Assembly (NCBI RefSeq): GCF_008973665.1 | Contig: NZ_WACP01000018.1 | Span: forward strand, 1-64,000 | DNA: 64,000 nt | Reading direction: 5' to 3' | Source of the DNA: Paenibacillus tengchongensis | Lineage (GTDB): Bacteria; Bacillota; Bacilli; Paenibacillales; Paenibacillaceae | Part shown: in pieces, positions 17,174 to 26,023 of the stretch | Layout: every line of letters starts with the position of its first letter | Position numbering within the stretch: the stretch's first letter is position 1 | Program-made: the position numbers and the translations under genes | Notes under the pieces: generated by a model | What the model saw: the letters and a program-made list of their open reading frames with translations, nothing else | Told to the model about the DNA's origin: nothing | Databases searched by the model: none

Positions 17174-17357
17174 ATAAATTTCAAGTATTCCATTTGGAGA
17201 AACCAGATTTATTAAATCTTTGCTTAAATAAATTCAAAAAGGAGAATTAAAGGGGATTTATTTCCGCCATGGTGCTGCCGCCTTCGGAGGAGAATGACGT
17301 GTATATTTTCAGGAGAAAAAGTCTGCAACAGGGATAGGAGCAGCGTCCGCGCATGAC

Positions 17358-17385
17358 AACAAGCTTTCCAAGGGGAAAGCTTGTT
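17358..17385. terminator. Perfect hairpin
   Basis: AACAAGCTTTCC pairs perfectly with GGAAAGCTTGTT around AAGG. There is no long T-run, so it may be a weak terminator for the small membrane protein gene or an RNA-stabilising element. Confidence 0.45.
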
Positions 17386-17389
17386 AGAT

Positions 17390-17575
17390 GGATAATCGCC
17401 AACTAATTTTGCCGTTATTACGGATTTCGCTTATCTAATTCGATAATCGCCACTTATTTGGGATGATATTGGAGCATACGCTCATACACAGCCTTATTAA
17501 GTGGCGATTCTCCAACTAAATCTATGATAACCACCAGCCCGGCGAAATTAGGTAGCAATTTTCCAACTAATTGGA
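17390..17575. repeat. GTGGCGATT-type intergenic repeats, site 2
   Basis: At least four copies or part copies: one forward at 17499-17520 with core GTGGCGATTCTCCAACTAA, one inverted at about 17433-17456, a part inverted copy at 17391-17408 and a variant at 17551-17573. The 17174-17645 interval holds no gene beyond these. Confidence 0.6.
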
Positions 17576-17645
17576 TCTTTCCCGGGATTTTCGTCCCCAA
17601 TTATTGGAAAGCTAAGAAATCCGACGACGGTAGCCAGCGGCCTCA

Positions 17646-20078
17646 TCAATCTGCAGATACCACCAGCCTGCCGCCGGATTTCATGATCACCTCGAAGCAG
17701 CCGCTTCCTAGCGCGGAAGGCGTATACTGTACCTCCTGTCCCGAGAGCTCCGCGTGTTCATACCCGGGCGGCAGCTTCAGCACCACCGCCGTATCCCGCT
17801 CAGCGGCAAGCTCTGCCGCAAAACAGCCCTCCGCCTTGTTCCACGAGAACGAGACGGTTCCGGTACAGAACCGCAGCCCCTGCACCTTACCGCTCTGCCA
17901 CCGGTCCGGGAGCGCCGGGAGCAGCTTCACCATCCTAGGAGATACGTAGAGCAGCATCTCCTGGACGGCATTGACCCAGCCCATATTGGCATCAAGCTGG
18001 ATCGGGGCCTCCTCCATGTTCATGCAGACGCCCATGTTCCGCCAGTCATTGTGCAGTGTCAGGAAATTGTTCAGCAGACAGGAGCGGGAGAGGATGTCGA
18101 GACATCCGAGCGCCAGATTCCCGTCGCCGAGACGCGCGTAGATGGCAGCCATATGGCCAAGTGACCAGCCGGTCTGGGCCCCGATCAGCCGCTCTTTGAC
18201 CGCCTTCTCGAAGGCTGCAAACCACTGCGGATGTTCTTCTGCCGTGAACTCCTGCCCCGGAAAAATCGGATAAATATGCGACAGGTGACGGTGATTGTAC
18301 CGGTCGTCGAACCGTTCATGCATCCATTCCCGGATGGCCCCATCCCCGTTTACCTGGTAGCCGGGGATTCGAGTGAGCATCTCTTCCCATTTGCCGATTT
18401 CGCCGCTGTACATGCCCGCTTCCCGGCTTCCTTCCACCAGGTGGCTGAGCAGCTCCTTCATCAGGGCAAAATCCATTGTCGCATTGATTGTCGTCGGCAT
18501 CGGGTGGGCCAGCGGCTTGCCGTCTGCCGGCATGAAATTCTCCGGTGTATTCTCCGGGGAGACTGACGGGTAGAACTTGTAAAGCCCGTCCTCCCCGGGC
18601 GTCACGAAATCTTCGTAGAACAGCGCCGCTTCCTTCATGAACGGCAGCACTTTTTCCGCCAGCAGCGCCTTGTCGCCTGTATACAGGTAGTATTCGTAAT
18701 AATGCCGCGCCAGCCAGGCGGCCGCGCCTGTCCAGTTCATAATGACCGGTACGATCTGGTTCGGCACGCCGATACCCGGCGTAGACCCGGCCGGAATATA
18801 AATGCCCCGGCAGCCGTACAGCTTACGGGCATTGTCCCGGAAGTCGTCCATCATGCCGTCGTAGTAATGGAAGAGGGCGGGCATCAGCTCCGTCAAGCCG
18901 CCGGCCGGTGCATGCCAATACATCATCTGCACATTCTCGTTCGCCATGTTGTGGGACCAGATCAGCTCATAGTCGCCGCTCCACAGGCCGTATAACCCAA
19001 ACGGATAGCCCCCGGCATGGGTGCCGGAGATGAACAGGTAGCGGCCGAAAGCCCACATTTTGCGGACTAATTCGGTTGAGGCTTCCCCGTCGTAAGCGTC
19101 CAGCAGCAGTTCCTCATTCGCCCGCCCGCCCCCGTCAGCTCCGAGCTCCAGCTCGGCGGAATGGAACAGCCGCCCGTGGATGCGGGCATGGGCAGCCAGT
19201 AACAGCCCGTAATCAGTCTCCAGCGCAGACAGCTCATTCTTCAGCCGCCCCCAATCCCGGTCCCGCTGACCTTTGATGAATACTTTAACGAGCACCAGCA
19301 CACGCGATGCTCCGCGGAAAGCGATGGCCTCCTGCCCCGCTGCCTCCGGCCCGCCATCCGCCGGGAGGATGCACATGACTGCCCCATAGTCCGTCCCGTC
19401 GTCATTGCGGGCGGCATAATAGAAGCAGCCGTTCTCCGCTTTGGTGCTGACCGTATCCTCCATCTCCCGGCAGGCCCCGGCCAGCTCCGGGGTGTCCGTC
19501 GGGTGGAATCCGAGATGCAGTGTTCCCTCCAGCGCTGCCCCGTCTGTACCGAGCTCATAGACAATGGCATCATCGGCCCGGGATACGAACAGTCTCCGGG
19601 TGAAGGACGTCGCGCCGTCTTTCCAGGTGACTGTAACCTCCCCGGTCTCCATGTCGAGGCTTCTGCGGTATTGTTGAAACGCCTGCCCGCATGTCATCGT
19701 CAGCTTAAGTGCAGCCAGCGGAAATCGGGCCGCCAAGCGGGACTCATAGCCCTTCTCCTTCAGGGCATTGGTCAGATGCCAGCTCGCCTCCAGGTACTTC
19801 TCTTCATCCATCAGCCTGCGGGTCTCCGGCAGCGTATGGCTTACATCGGGGAGCGGGTCCTTGCGGCCCCAATGCCACAGATCCTCATGGGTAAGCAGCA
19901 CCGTCTCGTCCTTGACGCCGCCAAAGACCGAAGCGCCGATCCTCCCGTTGCCCGCAGGCAGCCCTTCCCGCCACTGGTTCTTCCACCATGAAGCCGGATA
20001 TTTGAGGGTCAGCTTGTTGCGGCCGCTCCCTGTTACGTTCCCCGCTACGTTCTCCTTGATTCCGTCCACATCCATCAT
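17646..20078 (-). CDS. GH95 family glycoside hydrolase
   Basis: An 810-residue intracellular enzyme of family GH95, whose members remove alpha-1,2-L-fucose or alpha-L-galactose from glycans. The N-terminal beta domain contains LPAGNGRIGASVFGG and LLTHEDLW. The helical barrel has the asparagine pair in NENVQMMYW, the catalytic-acid region PSVSPENTPENF and the activating aspartate in IQLDANMGWVNA, as in the bifidobacterial enzyme. No signal peptide is seen. AGGAG stands before clustered ATG and GTG codons, so the start is uncertain by a few codons. An AraC regulator is divergent 150 bases away. A target such as fucosylated pectin or xyloglucan is inferred. Confidence 0.85.
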   Translation of the reverse strand: MMDVDGIKENVAGNVTGSGRNKLTLKYPASWWKNQWREGLPAGNGRIGASVFGGVKDETVLLTHEDLWHWGRKDPLPDVSHTLPETRRLMDEEKYLEASWHLTNALKEKGYESRLAARFPLAALKLTMTCGQAFQQYRRSLDMETGEVTVTWKDGATSFTRRLFVSRADDAIVYELGTDGAALEGTLHLGFHPTDTPELAGACREMEDTVSTKAENGCFYYAARNDDGTDYGAVMCILPADGGPEAAGQEAIAFRGASRVLVLVKVFIKGQRDRDWGRLKNELSALETDYGLLLAAHARIHGRLFHSAELELGADGGGRANEELLLDAYDGEASTELVRKMWAFGRYLFISGTHAGGYPFGLYGLWSGDYELIWSHNMANENVQMMYWHAPAGGLTELMPALFHYYDGMMDDFRDNARKLYGCRGIYIPAGSTPGIGVPNQIVPVIMNWTGAAAWLARHYYEYYLYTGDKALLAEKVLPFMKEAALFYEDFVTPGEDGLYKFYPSVSPENTPENFMPADGKPLAHPMPTTINATMDFALMKELLSHLVEGSREAGMYSGEIGKWEEMLTRIPGYQVNGDGAIREWMHERFDDRYNHRHLSHIYPIFPGQEFTAEEHPQWFAAFEKAVKERLIGAQTGWSLGHMAAIYARLGDGNLALGCLDILSRSCLLNNFLTLHNDWRNMGVCMNMEEAPIQLDANMGWVNAVQEMLLYVSPRMVKLLPALPDRWQSGKVQGLRFCTGTVSFSWNKAEGCFAAELAAERDTAVVLKLPPGYEHAELSGQEVQYTPSALGSGCFEVIMKSGGRLVVSAD

Positions 20079-20229
20079 CTCCTATTCTGCTGTGCCGCTT
20101 TGCTTTGACACCCTCAGTATAGGTCAGAGGCATCTCCATGTCTTTGGAGAAAGGCTTGGTCATTTGTCTTTTTTTCCAATATACTTAGGGAAGTTCGCTC
20201 TATTCCGGCAATTTGGAGGTGTATCGTTG

Positions 20230-21135
20230 ATGAGAATCCCCACTTACCGCTTCCGGGTGGACTATGTCACGGTCTATTCGGAGTTTAATCCTTTGCTGCT
20301 GTTCGCCCAGAAGTATGCCTTCACTCCCGGCGAGTCCTGCCTTTTGCGCATCTGCTGCGCCAGCGCCGTTATCCTCGTGGAATCCGGCAAGGGGGAGCTT
20401 GAGCTGAACGGCAGCAGCTGCAGCGTGCAGACCGGTACCCTGATTTATATCGCCGCAGGTACCGTTCACCGCTGGACGGCTGATCCGGACACTCCAATGG
20501 TGCACCGGTGCGTTTATTTTGACTGGAAATATGTGAGCCGGCCGGAATTCAGCTATCAGCGGGATTATTTCGGCGAACCCGGGAGCTTCCGCACGGAGCT
20601 GATCTCGCCCCAGCCTGAGCTTGAACTGCAGGGAATCACCGGAAGCTCCAGCCTCCAGCTCTGGATCTCCTATTTCAATGCGCTTACGCCTCCGCCCGAG
20701 CTGCTCGGACAACGCAATCCTTGGGACAAGCTGGCCTATAACGGGGCCTTTCAGATGTTCCTGCATCAATTTATCGCTGGGGCGGTGAAGAACGGCGCCC
20801 GCGATCCCCGCATCTCCCGCATTCTTGCACGTATCGAGAAAGAGCCGCCGGCATTAAGCGAGCAGTGTCTCTATGAGTGGGCGGAAGCGCTGGGGCTGAA
20901 GAAGAGCCGGTTCCATGACCTTTTTAAATCGGACACCGGCTATACACCGAACCATTATTTAAAAAGACTTAAATTCCACCGCATCGCCGAGGACCTGGTC
21001 TACTCCAATCTGTCCATTACCGGCATTGCCGCCAAGCACGGCTTCTCGTCGGTCCATTATTTCTCCAAAGCCTTCCGGCTGATGACGGGGCTGCCGCCTT
21101 CGGAGTACCGGGAGAAGTATACAGGGATGATGTGA
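20230..21135 (+). CDS. AraC-family transcriptional regulator
   Basis: A 301-residue regulator with an N-terminal cupin-like sensing domain (GELELNGSSCSVQTGTLIYIAAG, then VHRWTADPD). The C-terminal AraC domain has two helix-turn-helix units: LYEWAEALGLKKSRFHDLFK, and ITGIAAKHGFSSVHYFSKAF followed by GLPPSEYREKY. ATG at 20230 lies nine bases after GGAGGT. It is divergent from the GH95 gene across a 150-base shared control region and most likely activates it in response to the released sugar. The sequence does not identify the inducer. Confidence 0.85.
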   Translation: MRIPTYRFRVDYVTVYSEFNPLLLFAQKYAFTPGESCLLRICCASAVILVESGKGELELNGSSCSVQTGTLIYIAAGTVHRWTADPDTPMVHRCVYFDWKYVSRPEFSYQRDYFGEPGSFRTELISPQPELELQGITGSSSLQLWISYFNALTPPPELLGQRNPWDKLAYNGAFQMFLHQFIAGAVKNGARDPRISRILARIEKEPPALSEQCLYEWAEALGLKKSRFHDLFKSDTGYTPNHYLKRLKFHRIAEDLVYSNLSITGIAAKHGFSSVHYFSKAFRLMTGLPPSEYREKYTGMM

Positions 21136-21174
21136 AATCAGCGCACGCAGCGGGGCTGAACAGAACGATTAATG

Positions 21175-21226
21175 AAAAAAACCTCCTCCGGACGCCGGCA
21201 GCGCCGGGCGATCATCCAGAGGAGGC
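21175..21226 (-). terminator. Terminator of the EcsC-like gene
   Basis: CCTCCTC at 21182-21188 pairs with GAGGAGG at 21219-21225, with a GC-rich inner stem. On the minus strand it is followed by a run of seven T. Confidence 0.75.
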
Positions 21227-21253
21227 TGTCATATGAACGTTCGGACTGGCTGG

Positions 21254-22222
21254 CTATGCGCCCAGCAGTTTCGCTTTTTGCTGATCGAATTCTTCCTGGG
21301 TGATGACTCCGGCATCCAGAAGCTGCTTGAATTTCAGAATTTCATCCGCCACACTGAACGGTTGACTGTTGTCTTCGGAAGGAACGGATTCTGCTTCAAA
21401 CGGTTCAATGCCGGAATCCTCGATGACCTCATCGGTAATATCAATAATTTCCCGCTGGATATCCTCATAATCCCGGCTGAAGTCCTCATTGGAATATCCG
21501 TCTACGGCATCGAGCAGGGTGCTGCGTAGACGGCTGCCCATTGGTTTCATGGATGCGTAGGTCAGACCGCCGGAGATGACGCCGCCGAGAACCGGAATGG
21601 CTTTGGACAGGCCTTGGGCAAAGGTCTTTTTCGTAATCTTCAGACCGATGGATGCGGCGACCTTCTTAATGATCGGGTAGTACACCGTCTTGGTGAGCGC
21701 CTGCTGCGGGAGCTTCCTGAGCATTTGCTGGGACAGCTTCGCCGAGAGGATTTTGACTGCCGATGCCGAGCCGCCGACACCAAACATGACCCCTAAGAAT
21801 AATGTAAGCTCTCCCTTTACACGCTCACTGTCAATCTTCTGGTTATCCCACATATCTTTATATCCGAATATATAGGCCAGCTCCTGCGCCATCCGCAGCG
21901 CAACACCGAAGAACTGCAGCGTATCGGCCGGAATCGTTGCAGCCATCGCCAATCCGCCGGGAAGACCTGCGGCAAACGAAGCGCCCGAGCTTTGCAGCGT
22001 CCGTTTCTCGATATGCGATTTGGCAATTTTATCGAGCAGGTGCAGCGGTATCCCCGCCTCAACAGGCCCTTTATCCAGCGCTTCATGCAGCTGTGCAGAG
22101 GTTACCTTATCCCCCAGTGCATGCACCAGAAATTCCTTACGGTTTACTTTAACGCCGGGAATTTTCAGTGCATTTACTAATACCAGTTCAAAGGAACTAT
22201 TCGATGACTTCTGACTTTCCAC
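21254..22222 (-). CDS. EcsC family protein with C-terminal SHOCT domain
   Basis: A 322-residue protein. The middle (about 70-235) matches the EcsC family: AGLPGGLAMAATIPADTLQFFG, VMFGVGGSASAVKIL and IPVLGGVISGGLTYASM, with amphipathic glycine-rich segments that suggest membrane association. After an acidic linker, the last 30 residues (ILKFKQLLDAGVITQEEFDQ) form a SHOCT motif, a short oligomerisation helix. EcsC proteins are linked to transport and secretion but their activity is unknown. A GTG start follows AGGGGGAA. The gene stands alone with its own terminator. Confidence 0.8.
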   Translation of the reverse strand: MESQKSSNSSFELVLVNALKIPGVKVNRKEFLVHALGDKVTSAQLHEALDKGPVEAGIPLHLLDKIAKSHIEKRTLQSSGASFAAGLPGGLAMAATIPADTLQFFGVALRMAQELAYIFGYKDMWDNQKIDSERVKGELTLFLGVMFGVGGSASAVKILSAKLSQQMLRKLPQQALTKTVYYPIIKKVAASIGLKITKKTFAQGLSKAIPVLGGVISGGLTYASMKPMGSRLRSTLLDAVDGYSNEDFSRDYEDIQREIIDITDEVIEDSGIEPFEAESVPSEDNSQPFSVADEILKFKQLLDAGVITQEEFDQQKAKLLGA

Positions 22223-22355
22223 TTCATTTCCCCCTTATGTATCGTAATGCAGCAATTTCAAGATATTAAATTCGACAGTCAGGTGAGTGATCCCTTCTGA
22301 ATAGGTATTGGGCAATCGATGATCCAGATTCGAGCATTTAATGAAAATGTTGGGC

Positions 22356-22693
22356 TTAAGCTTGAACCTCGAGCGATGAGGAGGAATCCCGAGTGTGCTT
22401 TCTTGAAGGATACGCCGTTATAAAAATGCCAAATAAAACAAGTAGCACTCCGACTAGATGTTCCAGTTGAAAGCTTTCTTGTAAAAAAAGATAGGACAGG
22501 AACAAGGTTGACACAGCAATCAGCCCGGTAAACACAGCCGACGTGCTGGCCGGAACTTTAGACACTCCATAATACCAAAGTATAAAACCGATTACCGTAA
22601 CGACAATTGCATAGTAGACAATACGACAAAAGAACTGCCAACTGGCGTCATCGCAATCGTCATCGCCAAATAGGCTTTCGCTTTGAGATTCAT
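22356..22693 (-). pseudogene. EamA/DMT-family transporter with internal deletion
   Basis: A proper start after AGGGGGAC gives MNLKAKAYLAMTIAMTPVG, the first membrane helix of an EamA drug/metabolite transporter. After about 26 codons the frame is lost. A second frame then gives YYAIVVTVIGFILWYYGVSK and VPASTSAVFTGLIAVSTLFL, the end of the second EamA repeat, up to the stop at 22356. Roughly 180 middle codons are missing, and the join is out of frame. The gene is dead through one internal deletion, with both ends intact. Confidence 0.8.
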
Positions 22694-22860
22694 GGATTGG
22701 TGTCCCCCTTACTCCACCCTAAATATTCCATATAAAAGAATATTAAGTTAAAATACCATATCTTCCAATAACAAATTTCGAGTTAGTAGAGCATACCAAT
22801 TGAGCGATCTTCGTTCGCCCTGATTGCAGATTGTGTAACAGATGAGCCGGATTGGGCCTG

Positions 22861-22895
22861 AAAAAAAAATCTGCTGCAGAATGTGCAGCAGATTT
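22861..22895 (-). terminator. Terminator of the uronate operon
   Basis: AAATCTGCTGCA and TGCAGCAGATTT form a perfect 12-bp stem with a five-base loop, followed on the minus strand by a run of T. It lies about 70 bases past the stop of the long DUF2264 gene. Confidence 0.85.
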
Positions 22896-22964
22896 CGGAA
22901 GGGTTCGTGGTTCTGGCGGTTTCAGCAGAATTTGCTGTACGAAATACATTAGATATGAAATTGG

Positions 22965-24857
22965 CTACCTGATATCGAGAGTAATTTCCTTTCCTCCGGT
23001 CGTCAGAATGGTAATTGGGCCCTCCCCGAAACTCACCTTCAGCAAGGATTCCGGCGATTGCTCCAGCACAGCTTCGAGCCTGCGGAACTGTTCGTCCGGA
23101 GCTATAGCCTCCGCCGGATCGCCGTATACAGCCGAGGCCAGCCAGTGGACACCCGGCGCCAAGGACGCCGTCAGTGTCGGCAGCACGGTCCGCGGACGCA
23201 GCAGATTGGTGTTGGGATTCGGCCAGACCAGCTCCGCTCTGCCGTAGCCCAGCAGCCCCCGGATGCCGCTTGTTCCCCAGCCTGTCGATACTACCGTTTC
23301 CTGGCCGGTGATCCGCTGTTCAAGCTCCGTCTCCTGGCCGAGGGCGAAGCCGCCCTCGGCCGCATCCAGCGGCCGTCCGGTGGCGATCCGGTGAATCCGG
23401 ATATGCCAGGGCAGCCCGGCGACAATCCAGGTCCGGACCTCGACGTCCGCCCACGGCTTCCATACCGAGCGGAGCACATTATCCGTAATTTCAGACTCCA
23501 GATTCTGGCGCCGGACCCGGTACAGATTGTCCCCGCCTTCGCTCAGGGCAAGCATGGAATCGAATGCGCCCTGCCCGAGCCCCCATTCAGCGCGGGGCAC
23601 ACTGAAGCCAAAGCCGGTGGAGTATACGAATTTCTCGTATTTTGCCGAGGTATGCGTATGGGCGTTGCTGGACAAGTGACCGCTGTTGAAGGCGGCCACA
23701 TGCCCCGCCCCCTCCTCGCGGACCATGACCAGATGGGGCGGATGCTGTACCGTGATTGCCGGAACTTCCGGCAGCGGCAGCTCAGCCTCCTGCCAGAAGG
23801 GATGGTCTTCGCCGAAGGCCAGCGGCAGGAAGGTCTTGAGCGCCCAGTACGGCGAGCCGGGGGCGTTATAGCTCTCCGCCATGATCAGGTTCGGATAGGC
23901 GTAACCGATGGTCAGCACGCCCCGGTCGTCAAAGACCGGCCGGCTGAACCACCAGCGCAGGTTGCGCAGCACGAGCCCCTTGACGGCACCGGCGGGAATT
24001 CCTTCGACCCCGGCATAGGCATAGGCGCTCCAGAACGCCGACTGGGCGAACCGGTAGGCGAGGCTGCGGCCATACGGCAGCGCGGAGCCGTCCGGAGCGA
24101 ACCAGGCCATGAACTGCGGGGCGAACAGCCGGGCTCTCTCCTTGAACAGCCGGGAGCGCTCCGGGTCGTCATCTTCCATCAGCTTGGCATACAGAAGACT
24201 GTAATAATGGATGGCAAAGGGGCCGTAGTAATCGCTGTGGCCGCCCACCCCGTCGCTGTACCAGCCTTCGCCGAGATAGAAGGCATCCATGCGCTGTAAA
24301 TTGCGCTCCATCTGTCCGGCATCAAAGGGAAGGCCCAGCTTCTTGAATCCGGCATTGACCAGCACGTTGAAGAACAGCCAGTTGCAGTCATGGCAGGGGT
24401 GGGCATTGATCTGGTTCAGCCAGTTGTACAGCTGGTCCCGCTCCAAGGCAGAGAGCGGTTCCCAGATCCGCCCGGGAACGGCCGCCAGGGCGAAGCCGAA
24501 CACGGCCATCTCGACCAGCCGCTGGTCATAATCCCAGACCTCGCCCCAGTATTCTTCATGCGAGGGATCGGTGCCGTGGCGGATGCCGTCCAGCACCTTC
24601 TCCCAGAGATCACTGTCTCCACCGCCCATGAGCAGTGGCACCAGCCCCCACAGCACCCGGGAGAAGCCTTCCATCTCCGCGATTTCTGCCGGGTAGCCGG
24701 CGCCCGTCTTGCCTACGCTCAGCCGGGCACCGCCCGGACTGTACAGCGGCTTGAGCGGCCCGGTCAGCTGGCTGAGGGCCAGCACGAGATCCTGCCGGGT
24801 GAGCAGCGGGTTGTCTTTGATTCCGGGTACCGCAGTTGTCAGATCGCTATTCATCAT
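22965..24857 (-). CDS. DUF2264 protein, long form
   Basis: A 630-residue cytoplasmic protein of the DUF2264 family. The N-terminal 400 residues are a helical toroid with family words EGFSRVLWGLVPLL, HPCHDCNWLFFNVLVNAG and EGWYSDGVGGHSDYYGPFAI. A beta-rich C-terminal part (about 400-630) contains FNSGHLSSNAHTHTSAKYEK. Some proteins of this kind have been assigned to a beta-glucuronidase family (GH154, from memory), so uronic acid release is the working idea. It is the last gene of a four-gene operon, nine bases after the GH88 stop. GGGGGAACGG precedes two ATGs. The second DUF2264 gene of this operon is shorter and lacks the beta part. Confidence 0.8.
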   Translation of the reverse strand: MMNSDLTTAVPGIKDNPLLTRQDLVLALSQLTGPLKPLYSPGGARLSVGKTGAGYPAEIAEMEGFSRVLWGLVPLLMGGGDSDLWEKVLDGIRHGTDPSHEEYWGEVWDYDQRLVEMAVFGFALAAVPGRIWEPLSALERDQLYNWLNQINAHPCHDCNWLFFNVLVNAGFKKLGLPFDAGQMERNLQRMDAFYLGEGWYSDGVGGHSDYYGPFAIHYYSLLYAKLMEDDDPERSRLFKERARLFAPQFMAWFAPDGSALPYGRSLAYRFAQSAFWSAYAYAGVEGIPAGAVKGLVLRNLRWWFSRPVFDDRGVLTIGYAYPNLIMAESYNAPGSPYWALKTFLPLAFGEDHPFWQEAELPLPEVPAITVQHPPHLVMVREEGAGHVAAFNSGHLSSNAHTHTSAKYEKFVYSTGFGFSVPRAEWGLGQGAFDSMLALSEGGDNLYRVRRQNLESEITDNVLRSVWKPWADVEVRTWIVAGLPWHIRIHRIATGRPLDAAEGGFALGQETELEQRITGQETVVSTGWGTSGIRGLLGYGRAELVWPNPNTNLLRPRTVLPTLTASLAPGVHWLASAVYGDPAEAIAPDEQFRRLEAVLEQSPESLLKVSFGEGPITILTTGGKEITLDIR

Positions 24858-24866
24858 CCGTTCCCC

Positions 24867-26003
24867 CTATTCCCAGTAGAATGGTCCGGCATCCTTCACC
24901 CGGGCCAGCGCCTCGACGAAGAAGAAATCGCCGTAAATCAGCGGCACATCAACGTTCCGGTTCTCCGGATAATGGCTTGTGCCGTGCAGCAGCAGCCCCT
25001 CTTCCTCCCGGTTGTCCCAAGCGCCGTAATTACGGTAAAGGGATTCGAGCATCTTCATGGCCCCGTTCCGGTATACATGGGCTTCCGACTCAGGCACCAG
25101 ACCGGAGAGCAGCAGCAGGCCGCTGGCCGCGCAGGAACCGGCAGAGGTGTCGCGGAGGTCTCCCGTAGCGCCGCCGGTGCGGAAATCCCAGTGCGGCACA
25201 TGATCCTCAGGCAGCCTGGTGAGGAAGAAGTTCGCCACCTGCTGGGCGGCATACAGATACTCCGCTTTCCCGCTATGATGATAGGCCAGCGCCAGGCCAT
25301 ACAGCGCCCAGGCCGTGCCGCGCGACCAGGCCGATTCCGGCGCAAAGCCCTGTCCGCCCAGCTTCTCCTTCACCTCGCCCGTCTCCGGATCGAAGTTCAC
25401 GATATGATACACCGAGCCGTCCGGGCGGATAAAGTGCTCCAGCACCGTGTCCATATGCGCCTCGGCAATATGATGGTAGCGCGGGTCTCCTGTCGCCCCG
25501 GACGCCCAGAAGAGCAGGCTCATGTTCATGCAGCAGTCGATAATGGCGACGCCGCTGTTGTCCTCGCCTTCGCGCCACGGATTCCAGGCCCGGATGTACC
25601 GGCCCTTCAGATTGAAGCGGGCGGCCAGATAATTGGCCGCTTTGAGGGCTCTGATCCGCGAGGCTCCCGAGCCCGTCAGCTTATAGTTGGCCACGCTGGT
25701 CAAGAGCCACATGAAGCCCAGGTCATGATCCAGTCTGACATATCTGTCCAGCACTTCATCGAGCCGCTGCTCGCAGCTCTCGGCAATCGCCTTCAGGCTC
25801 TCTTCGCCGCACTCGGCGTACAACTGCCAGAGCATGCCCGGCCAGAAGCCGGCCGTCCACCAGTCCGCCCCCTCCAGCACGTACTTTCCATTCTGGCTGG
25901 CATGGGGGAACTCAGCGCCGATCCGCTTGCTGTTACTCAAGGTCTTCTCCAGTGTCTTGCTCCAGGCTTCCTCTACCCAAGTCTCATGTTCCGTCATATT
26001 CAT
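24867..26003 (-). CDS. GH88 unsaturated glucuronyl hydrolase
   Basis: A 378-residue intracellular enzyme of family GH88, which hydrates the C4-C5 double bond of unsaturated glucuronic acid left by polysaccharide lyases and so frees the end sugar. The two key aspartates are seen in RLDHDLGFMW and SGVAIIDCCMN. Other family words are WTAGFWPGMLW, AWSRGTAWALYG and GDLRDTSAGS, and the end reads LIYGDFFFVEAL. No signal peptide is present. The gene sits between the heparinase-like gene (20 bases upstream) and the long DUF2264 gene. A GH88 product following a lyase in the same operon is a classic uronate pathway arrangement. Confidence 0.92.
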   Translation of the reverse strand: MNMTEHETWVEEAWSKTLEKTLSNSKRIGAEFPHASQNGKYVLEGADWWTAGFWPGMLWQLYAECGEESLKAIAESCEQRLDEVLDRYVRLDHDLGFMWLLTSVANYKLTGSGASRIRALKAANYLAARFNLKGRYIRAWNPWREGEDNSGVAIIDCCMNMSLLFWASGATGDPRYHHIAEAHMDTVLEHFIRPDGSVYHIVNFDPETGEVKEKLGGQGFAPESAWSRGTAWALYGLALAYHHSGKAEYLYAAQQVANFFLTRLPEDHVPHWDFRTGGATGDLRDTSAGSCAASGLLLLSGLVPESEAHVYRNGAMKMLESLYRNYGAWDNREEEGLLLHGTSHYPENRNVDVPLIYGDFFFVEALARVKDAGPFYWE

Positions 26004-26023
26004 CTTACTGATCCCGCCTTTAT

